Positions 24,035-31,643 of a stretch of DNA of 35,983 nucleotides are shown here, piece after piece. Both the position numbers and the translations under genes were made by a program. Source of the DNA: Candidatus Alloenteromonas pullistercoris (lineage in GTDB: Bacteria > Bacillota_I > Bacilli_A > RFN20 > CAG-826); contig JADINA010000002.1 of assembly GCA_017694295.1 (NCBI GenBank), forward strand, positions 1-35,983, read 5' to 3'. The notes beneath the pieces are model-generated. The model saw only the letters and a list, made by a program, of their open reading frames with translations. It did no database searches and was not told the origin of the DNA. The first letter of the stretch is position 1. Each line of letters opens with the position of its first letter.

Positions 24035-26599
24035 TTAGAGCATATAGACGTGGTCGTGGTAGGTTTCGTAATAACCGTCTTGGTAGTTGATGTCGATGGT
24101 CTTCATCGATCTGAACACGAAGGTCTCCCCGTAATCAGGAGGCATGAATTCGGTGTAGCCGTCATCGCATTCGAACGCGAATTCCGACATGGAGACTTCC
24201 CCTCCCGCAACCTCAAAGGTCCCGGTGAAGGTCGTTGGGGTGTAGCCATCGTAGAGGAAGGAATAGACGTATGTCCCCGATGTTGGGCCGGTGGCGGCGA
24301 ACTCCAAGGTATTCTCCCCGGAAGCGAACTCCGATTCGCAAAGCAGGCTGGTTATGCCTTCGTCGGTTGAGGGGTAAACCTTGACCGTCTTGGTCAAAGC
24401 ATGCTCGCTGCCTAAGGAGGAATCGTAAACCTCGACGGTGAACTCGCCCTCGCTTTGGGCGCTCACCTCGATTGAATCCGGGTCATCATCAGGCACGGTC
24501 ACGCTCGCATTGGCCGTGTTCTCCCCTACTATCCTGGCTTCCAAGTCGAAGGAGGCGTTGGAGGGGACCGGGACTATCCGGGCCTCATGGGTCGACCCGG
24601 CCAAGATGGCGGAGGGCAGGAAGTCGTTGAAATTGTAGTTGGGCGAGGCCCAGTTAAGGCCGGTTAGGGCCGGGGCGATGACATCGGCCTCGATGGTCTT
24701 GGTGACGTTGGAGGTTTTGACGGTGAAGGTGTAATGCCCGGCTTCCGAGAAGACGATCGAAGCCCAATACTCCATATAGGAGCTCGAGGCGACGGACAAA
24801 CTCACCCCAGTCGAGGGCGAAACGGTGATCTCCGGCTTATCGGCATCGAAGAAGGCGGTCGTGGGCAGGATATCCTCCGGGTAGAGGTAAACGCGGTCAC
24901 CGGTTTCAAACTCATTGCTTTGTACCGGAACGGGCGTCCCATAAGACGAGAAGGAGAAATAGAGGCCATAGTCTTGATAAAGCAAACTCGACTCATCGAG
25001 CAAATGCCCATCCGAGGCTTCCCTTTCGCCGGATGTTTGGGTGAACGAGAACGTCGTTTGATCAGCTATCTCCTCGGTCGGGGCGCCGCTATCCAAATCA
25101 AGCGCATAGGAGACCTTAGTAAACGATCCGGAGACGATTAAACCCGACTCATCGATGGTTATGGAGAGGGAAAGCTCATCGAAGGACGAATACGACTCAT
25201 AGGCGCAACTTAAGGTGTAGGTCGAGCCGTCTATGGCGAGCTCAAGGGAATCAAGGGCATCGGAAGCGCCGAATCCGGAATAGGAGAAGTATTCGTCAAG
25301 CAAATAGGCGGAAATGCCCGGGTCCCCATAGGTATCTGGGAATAGCGGCAAATTGACGTGCCCTAAAGCCTCCTGCGAGGACATCTCGTCCCAAGCGGGG
25401 TCTTCGTCGTTTATGACGGTATCCTCAATCGATTCGACCAAGCCATCGCGGATGGTGGTTTCCCGCAAAACGCCATCGCCTATCTTCTTTTCCACGATTT
25501 CGACCCCATCGTCGGAGGTGATGGTCGATTTGGCGGCGGAGTCGGAGTAGAACTCGTAATCGGCTTCGCCGGTAAAGGCGGAATAGAGCTCGGTCGATTC
25601 GCCTTCGACGTGGGCTGAAGACAAAACCCCGGTCCGCTCAACCTCGGCGGAGGCGGTCAATAGCCCCTTGAAAGTCGAAAGGAAGATCGGCCCGGCCTCC
25701 CCGATGGTGACTTCGGCGGAATCGGTAAGCCCATTGGGGGTGGAGACGGTGACGACGATTGGGTCCACGCTTGTCCTCTTGGCGGTTATCTCATGCCCAT
25801 CGACCCCAAGGTAGATCTCGTTGGAGACGCTTACCGTGTATTCCTGCGATGCCGTCGAAGGCAAAATGGTCGCCTCCACCGTCAAGGTTTGCCCAACGTA
25901 CATCGCGGTCGCGTCAAGATTGATTTCAATCGATTCGGCATCGGGCAAAGAAACGGAAAACTCAACCGAGTCGGAGGCCTCCCCGACTGTTAGGGTGATG
26001 GTGGCCTTTCCCGAGGAAAGCGCGGTGACGTTTCCTTCCTGATCGACGGAAATTACGCCCTCGTCGCTAGAGGAATAAACAAGAGGCAGCCCGTCGATGT
26101 TGTTCTCGACCTTGGCCTCCAGCTTAAGGGTCTCGCCAATTTTGAGCTCGGTTTTCGCCGGGGCCAATATCTCAACGATCAACTCGGGGTTCTCGACGGT
26201 GATGGTCAACGGCTCGCTTTCAACCTCCCCGATAGAGGCGACTATCTGGGTTATGCCCGCCTTTAGGGCCGTCAAGGTCCCGTCTTGGGCAACGCTCACG
26301 ACGCTTGGGTCGGAGGAGGAAAACCCAATCACGCCGCCTTCTGGCATGTTCTCGACCTTCGTCTGCAGCGTTATCGACTCCCCCACTTCCAAGGTCGTCT
26401 TCTCGGGGGCGAGGATGGCAATGCTCACCTCGGGGATGGGCGATTCGCTTGAAGAGGATTCGACGAGGCTAGACGATGATTCGCTTGAGCCTTCCAATGA
26501 GGAGGAAGGCGAGGATGATGATGCGCTTGGATCGGCGCAGGCGGCCAATCCGAGCAACGCCGTCGTCAAAGATAGCAGCAGCTTTTTCACTCTTTTCAT
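24035..26599 (-). CDS. Lipoprotein with three Big2-type Ig-like domains
   Basis: Exported 854-aa surface lipoprotein; lipobox LAAC, lipidated C21, then a Ser/Glu-rich stalk (about 22-56). Three bacterial Ig-like (Big2) repeats follow at about 57-137, 142-218 and 223-302, each with a VGESITLQ-like strand and a GxxxALxxGxxxI motif. Residues 305-640 are an unassigned, acidic region; more beta-rich Ig-like sequence follows to about 770, and the end is a small domain rich in Tyr and Asp. Probably an adhesin or cell-surface binding protein. AGGAGA precedes the ATG, 9 nt after the stop of the gene before it, so it is the last gene of a three-gene operon. Confidence 0.85.
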   Translation of the reverse strand: MKRVKKLLLSLTTALLGLAACADPSASSSSPSSSLEGSSESSSSLVESSSSESPIPEVSIAILAPEKTTLEVGESITLQTKVENMPEGGVIGFSSSDPSVVSVAQDGTLTALKAGITQIVASIGEVESEPLTITVENPELIVEILAPAKTELKIGETLKLEAKVENNIDGLPLVYSSSDEGVISVDQEGNVTALSSGKATITLTVGEASDSVEFSVSLPDAESIEINLDATAMYVGQTLTVEATILPSTASQEYTVSVSNEIYLGVDGHEITAKRTSVDPIVVTVSTPNGLTDSAEVTIGEAGPIFLSTFKGLLTASAEVERTGVLSSAHVEGESTELYSAFTGEADYEFYSDSAAKSTITSDDGVEIVEKKIGDGVLRETTIRDGLVESIEDTVINDEDPAWDEMSSQEALGHVNLPLFPDTYGDPGISAYLLDEYFSYSGFGASDALDSLELAIDGSTYTLSCAYESYSSFDELSLSITIDESGLIVSGSFTKVSYALDLDSGAPTEEIADQTTFSFTQTSGEREASDGHLLDESSLLYQDYGLYFSFSSYGTPVPVQSNEFETGDRVYLYPEDILPTTAFFDADKPEITVSPSTGVSLSVASSSYMEYWASIVFSEAGHYTFTVKTSNVTKTIEADVIAPALTGLNWASPNYNFNDFLPSAILAGSTHEARIVPVPSNASFDLEARIVGENTANASVTVPDDDPDSIEVSAQSEGEFTVEVYDSSLGSEHALTKTVKVYPSTDEGITSLLCESEFASGENTLEFAATGPTSGTYVYSFLYDGYTPTTFTGTFEVAGGEVSMSEFAFECDDGYTEFMPPDYGETFVFRSMKTIDINYQDGYYETYHDHVYML

Positions 26600-26608
26600 G
26601 GTTTTCTC

Positions 26609-27940
26609 CTATTTGCCGGTGAATCCATCCGGCATCGCGGTCGTCCCGATGTTGACGTATTGCATGTCGATGTCGCGGCTTAGCTCAAAGCCCTGAGAGT
26701 CTTCGTAGGTGTAGCCGACGGTGACGGTGTCGATTTGCCCGTTGGCCTTAAGCTTGATGGTCGCCTTGTCGGTTTCCCCATCGGTGAAGTAGGTGATGTG
26801 GCGGACGCCGGGAGAAAGGGGGTTGCCCATATAGCCGAGGGCGTCGAGGTTGTCGCAGACGTAGACGTCCTCCTCTGCGTCGTAGCTAAACAAATAGGGG
26901 GAAGTCGAGGCCAATAGGGGCAAAAGCTCGGCATAGGGCGAAGGCGAGGAATTGTAGGAACGGGTCGAGACGGCCTCGTAATACTCCCACTCGCCGGTCT
27001 CGTCGTTATAGCCATGGCAATAGAGGTTGCCGTCGGGCCGGGATTCGTCTTCGGCGTAATAAAGGCCGCTGGTGAGGTCGCCAAGGGTGATCTGGTGGTA
27101 GATCTCCTCCCCGTCGAAATACATGACCATGTCGTAATCGTGGTTGGGCTCATAGTCCCGGTCATGCTCGCTTATGACGATGGTGAAGTTGTCCCCGATG
27201 CCCTTTAAGGCGGCTTCGAGTTTCTGCTCATGCTCCTCATCGCGCGAAGTGGCTTCCTCGATGCCGGGGAAAACGGCGCTCCCAAGTTCAAATAAGCGGG
27301 CCTCGGCATGGGATTCGACGTTTATTTGGATGTATTCGTAGGTGTAGGCGTCCTGGGTGACCCCGACCGAGGGGGTGGCATCGATCGCTATCCGGTCAAG
27401 CGATCCGTCGTCATTGAAATACAAGGCGACGTCGTCAAGGGGATAGTCGATCCGCATCAATCGATAGGCGAATTCCCATTGCTTAAGCTCGGTAAGGTGG
27501 TAAACGCCATCTTCGTCAAGCGAGAAATCATCGACCGAGACATAGGCGAAGGGGTTGCCGTAATCCATGTCGTAGGAGGCGTTGCTTAGGGCATGGGTTT
27601 GGATGGTGTTGTCGTAGGCCAAATACTCATCAGAGAGTCGCCCCGACGAATCGCGGACGACCTTGGAAACGATCTCGTTCTCCCCATAGCTGATGGCCTC
27701 GGAGGAGGCGTCGCGGGTCTTGACGATGTCGTAACGATACTCGTTTTCAAACATGTAGGCCCCGTTGTCGTGCCTTGAGACGGTCTCGGTCTCGGTGCCG
27801 AGGAGATGGTAGTTGACCCGGGCCTTGGCGAGGAAATCACCAAGCGGGTTGGCTTCGGCCTCCATCCCCAAGGCCGAGCCAACGGGGATCAAGGCGGCGG
27901 TTAAGGCGGCAAGCGCCAAGCCGATGCAATGCTTTTTCAT
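26609..27940 (-). CDS. Secreted protein of unknown function, paralogue of the next lipoprotein
   Basis: 443 aa, with a signal peptide (MKKHCIGLALAALTAAL to about residue 25) but no lipobox Cys, so it is likely released or loosely wall-held. It shares block-wise similarity with the 462-aa lipoprotein encoded upstream: FENEYRY against FDNEYTY, VRDSSG against VRDDSG, NPFAYV against NPFLYL, GDNFT against GDNYT, YFDG in both, and an end with NIGTT against DIGTT. It is acidic and Tyr-rich with no known enzyme motif. It lies 13 nt downstream of the lipoprotein gene and 9 nt upstream of the Big2 gene. Function unknown. Confidence 0.8.
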   Translation of the reverse strand: MKKHCIGLALAALTAALIPVGSALGMEAEANPLGDFLAKARVNYHLLGTETETVSRHDNGAYMFENEYRYDIVKTRDASSEAISYGENEIVSKVVRDSSGRLSDEYLAYDNTIQTHALSNASYDMDYGNPFAYVSVDDFSLDEDGVYHLTELKQWEFAYRLMRIDYPLDDVALYFNDDGSLDRIAIDATPSVGVTQDAYTYEYIQINVESHAEARLFELGSAVFPGIEEATSRDEEHEQKLEAALKGIGDNFTIVISEHDRDYEPNHDYDMVMYFDGEEIYHQITLGDLTSGLYYAEDESRPDGNLYCHGYNDETGEWEYYEAVSTRSYNSSPSPYAELLPLLASTSPYLFSYDAEEDVYVCDNLDALGYMGNPLSPGVRHITYFTDGETDKATIKLKANGQIDTVTVGYTYEDSQGFELSRDIDMQYVNIGTTAMPDGFTGK

Positions 27941-27953
27941 CTTCTTTGCCTCC

Positions 27954-29342
27954 TTAAATGCTCACCGGGACGACGGTGGTCCCGATGTCGGTGTAGACGT
28001 ATTCGTACATCAGCTCGTAGTAGCCGATGTTCGAGGGAACGACGAAATCGACTAGGAGGGTGAGGCTATCCGAGGTGAAGGAAATGTCTATCCCAAGGAT
28101 ATAGCCGATGTCGTAATATGGGTTGGAGCAGACGCCGGGGAGGAAGGCGTTCCCGCAATAGCGGAGGGCGCTTTCGTTAATGACGGTTAGCCCAGTCGCC
28201 CCCGGACCGATGATTGAGGGCGAGACGGTGTTTTGGGCGAGGGAGAAATACTCAATGCCCTTTGGATCGACGTTATAGGCCGAGGAGGAGTCGGCGGGGG
28301 CCTTGCCCCAGCTTTCCCCGTCATAGGCATATTCGTAAAGCAGGCCATCGCCCTCATAGGGGTCGGGGGCATATATAACGTCATTGGTAAACGTCGGGTC
28401 GCCAAGCTCGTAATCGACGTAGCAGGTCGAGCCGTCGAAATAGGTTGTCGAGGTCAGGGTCGGGTCTTTGGGGGTGCCGGCGAGGTAGACGTTGGAGGAG
28501 AGGGTGTAGTTGTCCCCGACCTTGTTAAGCAAATCGACCACCGGGGCCCCATAAGTGCCCTCAGGGCTAAGCTTTGGGCTTTCGACTCTATAGCTTCCGG
28601 CCCCCTCGAAGGTCATGGTCGCCTCGAAGTAATAGTAGATTTGGTAGTATTCGTCGGCCTGGGTGCCGTCTGGGAGGTCCATGGTGAAGCCGTCGACCGG
28701 GTAGGTTTGGATATGCCCGCCGGTGAAATCGGTCCCGTCGAAATACAGAATCATCGACTCGACCGGATGGGTGTTGCCGAAGAAGAGGAAGGATAGGTAA
28801 TCGCGGATCTCGGCGTTGACCTCATACCCGCCTTCGACTTCGGTTAAGTCGGCCTCGGTGAGATAAAGGAAGGGGTTGGAATAGTAATGGTCATAGCCGA
28901 ACCGATAGCCGTCGGCATCGTAAACGGGGGCGAGGGAGAGCTCGTTTTTGGCGTTTACGTATTCGACCGCCGCATACCCGGAATCGTCACGGACATAACT
29001 TTGGGTAAGGGAGAGCCCGCTTTCGGTCGTGTAGCTTTGGGCGGTCTTGACCTGTTCGTGGGCGTCGAAACCGTAGATGTAGGTATATTCGTTGTCGAAT
29101 ACCGGCTCATCGGTTTTGGAGTTGAAGACGCGCTGGAAGTTTTCGGTGGTGATGTTTACCGATAGCCTCGCCTCATCGATGGCTTTCGTGATCGGGGTTC
29201 GGGGGTCATCCTCGGAGGAACCGATGTCGCTTGAGGAGCCCGGAACCGATGACGAAGCGCTTGGATCGTTGCATCCGATAAGGGCCAAGGCCGTCAAAGG
29301 CAAAAGAAGAAATGGCTTAAATTTCATAAAGCCTCCTTTCAA
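27954..29342 (-). CDS. Lipoprotein of unknown function, first of a paralogous pair
   Basis: 462-aa lipoprotein; lipobox LIGC with C19, followed by a Ser/Gly/Asp-rich linker to about residue 45. The mature protein is acidic and rich in Tyr, Thr and Gly, and looks beta-strand dominated. It is a diverged paralogue of the secreted 443-aa protein that follows. GGAGG lies 6 nt before the ATG and a promoter is at 29350-29377, so this is the lead gene of the three-gene surface operon. The pair plus an Ig-domain lipoprotein suggests a surface complex, but this is inference. Confidence 0.8.
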   Translation of the reverse strand: MKGGFMKFKPFLLLPLTALALIGCNDPSASSSVPGSSSDIGSSEDDPRTPITKAIDEARLSVNITTENFQRVFNSKTDEPVFDNEYTYIYGFDAHEQVKTAQSYTTESGLSLTQSYVRDDSGYAAVEYVNAKNELSLAPVYDADGYRFGYDHYYSNPFLYLTEADLTEVEGGYEVNAEIRDYLSFLFFGNTHPVESMILYFDGTDFTGGHIQTYPVDGFTMDLPDGTQADEYYQIYYYFEATMTFEGAGSYRVESPKLSPEGTYGAPVVDLLNKVGDNYTLSSNVYLAGTPKDPTLTSTTYFDGSTCYVDYELGDPTFTNDVIYAPDPYEGDGLLYEYAYDGESWGKAPADSSSAYNVDPKGIEYFSLAQNTVSPSIIGPGATGLTVINESALRYCGNAFLPGVCSNPYYDIGYILGIDISFTSDSLTLLVDFVVPSNIGYYELMYEYVYTDIGTTVVPVSI

Positions 29343-29349
29343 AAGCCGA

Positions 29350-29377
29350 AATATAAATGACGGATGCTTTTTGTAAA
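29350..29377 (-). promoter_or_regulatory. Promoter of the surface-protein operon
   Basis: TTTACA (29372-29377), 16 nt, TATATT (29350-29355), just upstream of the GGAGG site of the lipoprotein gene. Confidence 0.6.
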
Positions 29378-29477
29378 GTAAAATTCAAACACTCGAAGGA
29401 ATTTTGCTTCTTTTGCGCGTTTTTGTTTGCAAATCGGGGACAAAACGATGGGATTTTAAAGGGCTTTCTACCCGATA

Positions 29478-29506
29478 AGGAGCCATTGAAAAGGCAATTG
29501 GCTCCT
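29478..29506. repeat. Hairpin-forming inverted repeat in a 300-bp gap
   Basis: AGGAGCC-ATTG (29478-29488) pairs with CAAT-GGCTCCT (29495-29506) with one bulged base and an AAAAGG loop. No U-run follows on either strand, so it is not a clear terminator. The rest of the gap 29378-29642 is AT-richer and shows no gene that I can support. Confidence 0.4.
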
Positions 29507-29642
29507 AAATTGGCGATTTGGGATAAGTCAAAAGGCTTTTGCGAGTTATTCGTCGTTTTTCCTTGGCTATTAACGCTGCTTCGCCTCAACCGTCGACTCG
29601 AGGGAAAGCAAAAATACGAGGCTGCATTAGGGCAAGGTCTAT

Positions 29643-30191
29643 TTATATGGAATTGATGTTCCCAAGATAGACGATGGTTGAGACGACGAGGGTCATCGGG
29701 TATATATAGGTGAAATTCTGCGTCCGCCTGGTTAGGAAGGTCATCCCGTCGGTTATTTCGTCTAGGGGTATTTCCGTCCCGTCGGCTTTGGTGAAGGGGA
29801 CGTGGCCATAGACGCCCAATTCATATTCCCCTTCGTCGGAAAGGGAATAAAGAAGGTAATTGTCACGGTAATCGTCCTCCGGGGAAGGCTGATAATAGAG
29901 GCTGCCGAAATAAGCGGTTGGGTATAGCCTCTCCTCGATTTGACGGAGGTCGGTCACGTCTTCCGGGGGGTTATCGTAATTGCCAAGCAGGAGGAGCTCG
30001 CCCCTTTCATCCCTTTTGGCCACGATGTTGGACCAGAAGAAATCAAGGCCGCTTTCCTCGGCTTGATCGTTCTCCATCTTAGCCCGGAGGATGACGTTTT
30101 CCAGCGGGTCGCCCCCTTCCTTAGGCGAGGATGGCCCGCAGGAAGCCAAAGACAGCAACGGAAGCAGAAGCAACGCCAAGAGCTTTTTCAT
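29643..30191 (-). CDS. Small lipoprotein coupled to a secreted protease
   Basis: 182-aa lipoprotein with a very hydrophobic signal peptide ending in LASC (lipidated C18). The mature part is acidic with several Tyr-rich patches and ends in a short hydrophobic stretch (TLVVSTIVYLGNI). The ATG at 30189-30191 overlaps the protease stop (ATGA), and the GGAGG used lies inside the protease gene. Such coupling suggests that it assists, anchors or inhibits the protease. No homologous family recognised. Codon use is GC-richer than that of the protease, so the two genes may have different origins. Confidence 0.75.
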   Translation of the reverse strand: MKKLLALLLLPLLSLASCGPSSPKEGGDPLENVILRAKMENDQAEESGLDFFWSNIVAKRDERGELLLLGNYDNPPEDVTDLRQIEERLYPTAYFGSLYYQPSPEDDYRDNYLLYSLSDEGEYELGVYGHVPFTKADGTEIPLDEITDGMTFLTRRTQNFTYIYPMTLVVSTIVYLGNINSI

Positions 30192-31093
30192 GACTTTTCG
30201 ATTTCCTCCTCTATCCAACCAACAATGTAATCCGATACTTTACACGCTTGATCTAAAGTTGAGCTATAACCGCCAGAATGAATACCTACAACAGTCGATG
30301 TTCCTTTTGTAATTGGACCACCGCTTGAACCGGCAATAGCATCACAATTGTGACAAAATTTAAATGTTTCGACGTTGCTCACAATGCCCGGTCCATAACC
30401 AAGTTGAGTTTCTAAATCTCCGTGATAGCCATATAGCCGAACAGTATCTCCGTTGCTAAGAGAAGAAGAAACACCCATATACCCAATTTCTTCCCCGATA
30501 GCCGTATCTAAACTGATAATAGCCCAGTCGTCCGCATGATCTTTCGTTCGAAAATACACTCCGATAGTCCATTGTCTTGAACGAATCTCGCCATATGGGG
30601 CTACAAGTGATCCATTAGAATCGTTGTGTCCGCCCGGATAAACATAAACACTAACGGGCCAAGAATCGCCATATATGAGATGCGATGCAGTCAAGACAGT
30701 TTTTGGACCAACAAGAACTCCTGTACCGACTCCCCAAACATCAACGTCTCCGTCCCCATCATTATCACGACCTGTGTGAATAAGACAAACTGTCCTATAT
30801 GGAAATTTCTTGTAATCATCTTCGTCCGTCAAAACAGTCCGATCATCCGACCCGAAAATAAGCAAAGGATCAATGTAATCTGACGGATCTGGGGAATAAA
30901 AAGTTGTGCTTCCGGCAGAACTTGGTGAAAAATCCTTGGAATATAAATCAGTCACATTTCCGTTCTCGTCACAAGTTTGCGCGATAGGAGTATCATCGAC
31001 TTCTCCAACGAATCCATTGGAAACAGGGGTGGAATCGACAAAGCAAAGCGAAAATACAGACATTAAGGCTAACCCTAGTGATGCAAACAACAT
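30188..31093 (-). CDS. Secreted trypsin-like serine protease
   Basis: 301-aa S1/V8-type protease. An N-terminal signal peptide (about 1-19) is followed by a propeptide-like stretch. The catalytic triad is in order: H138 (TASHLI), D189 (DDWAIISLD) and S257 (GSSGGP). Between the first strand and the His region lies an Asp-rich loop RDNDGDGDVD (109-118) that resembles a calcium-binding DxDxDG loop. C41, C247 and C250 could form disulfides. GGAGG is at good spacing. The gene is clearly AT-richer than its neighbours, with many A- and T-ending codons, which suggests recent transfer. Likely cleaves extracellular or wall proteins; specificity unknown. Confidence 0.9.
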   Translation of the reverse strand: MLFASLGLALMSVFSLCFVDSTPVSNGFVGEVDDTPIAQTCDENGNVTDLYSKDFSPSSAGSTTFYSPDPSDYIDPLLIFGSDDRTVLTDEDDYKKFPYRTVCLIHTGRDNDGDGDVDVWGVGTGVLVGPKTVLTASHLIYGDSWPVSVYVYPGGHNDSNGSLVAPYGEIRSRQWTIGVYFRTKDHADDWAIISLDTAIGEEIGYMGVSSSLSNGDTVRLYGYHGDLETQLGYGPGIVSNVETFKFCHNCDAIAGSSGGPITKGTSTVVGIHSGGYSSTLDQACKVSDYIVGWIEEEIEKS

Positions 31094-31118
31094 ACAAACC
31101 TCCTTTTTTGATATTAAT

Positions 31119-31147
31119 AATTTAATAGAGTTTTAGAAACCGGTCAA
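31119..31147 (-). promoter_or_regulatory. Promoter of the protease-lipoprotein pair
   Basis: TTGACC (31142-31147), 17 nt, TAAATT (31119-31124), 26 nt before the protease ATG. Confidence 0.6.
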
Positions 31148-31235
31148 CAAAAGTTCCGGGCGTTGTAGTTATCCGGTTATTTGTTTCCAATTAAATGCCT
31201 CCCGGATGCGATGATTCCCTCGGAGGCTTTCACAT

Positions 31236-31301
31236 ATGAAGGGACTAAGCGACGCCTACGTGGAATCGGTGATCCGGGCGTTCGTCGTGCTCACCAAATA
31301 A
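31236..31301 (+). CDS. Possible 21-aa micro-ORF or gene remnant
   Basis: A 21-codon frame (MKGLSDAYVES..., ending FVVLTK) with ATG at 31236, preceded by GGAGG exactly 9 nt upstream. GC-rich codons stand out against the AT-rich gap around it. The GGAGG is one arm of GCCTCC/GGAGGC (about 31198-31227), so the ribosome site can be hidden in a hairpin. It could be a real small protein or the surviving end of an old gene cut by rearrangement. The remainder of 31302-31583 is AT-rich and shows no feature. Confidence 0.3.
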   Translation: MKGLSDAYVESVIRAFVVLTK

Positions 31302-31583
31302 TAAAACCAACAAATATCAAATAGTTAAAAGTACAAAATGCAAAGCAATCGCAATGCAAAGACTTCCATATATGCAGAAAACGATTGGAAATAAACCATA
31401 AAACTGCATTTCCTTATGAATATCTAGCAAAAACCTTCAGTGGTGAGAATCGCCCAAAAACCAAATTGGTTCTTCTTACTGCGCCACAGCACATTCTTCC
31501 CCCAATTTACTTCTTTTTTAATAAGGTTTTAGCAATCATTCGTTAAATTCAAGCGACATTCAAAAGGTCAGTTACCAAATTGC

Positions 31584-31617
31584 GAAATTTGAAAAGATTC
31601 CCAAAATCACAAATTTC
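31584..31617 (-). terminator. Nested inverted repeat after the DUF898-like gene
   Basis: GAAATTTG (31584-31591) and CAAATTTC (31610-31617) are perfect arms; GATT (31596-31599) and AATC (31605-31608) pair inside. It lies 27 nt after the stop codon on the minus strand. No T-run follows, so it is at best a weak terminator. Confidence 0.35.
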
Positions 31618-31643
31618 AAAGCTAAACAGCAATTTATCAACCA

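Noticed and set aside
29317-29656. Two open frames of 90-99 codons in the gap near 29.4 kb
   Set aside because: They overlap a promoter and a gene start, lack ribosome sites and look like AT-rich noise.
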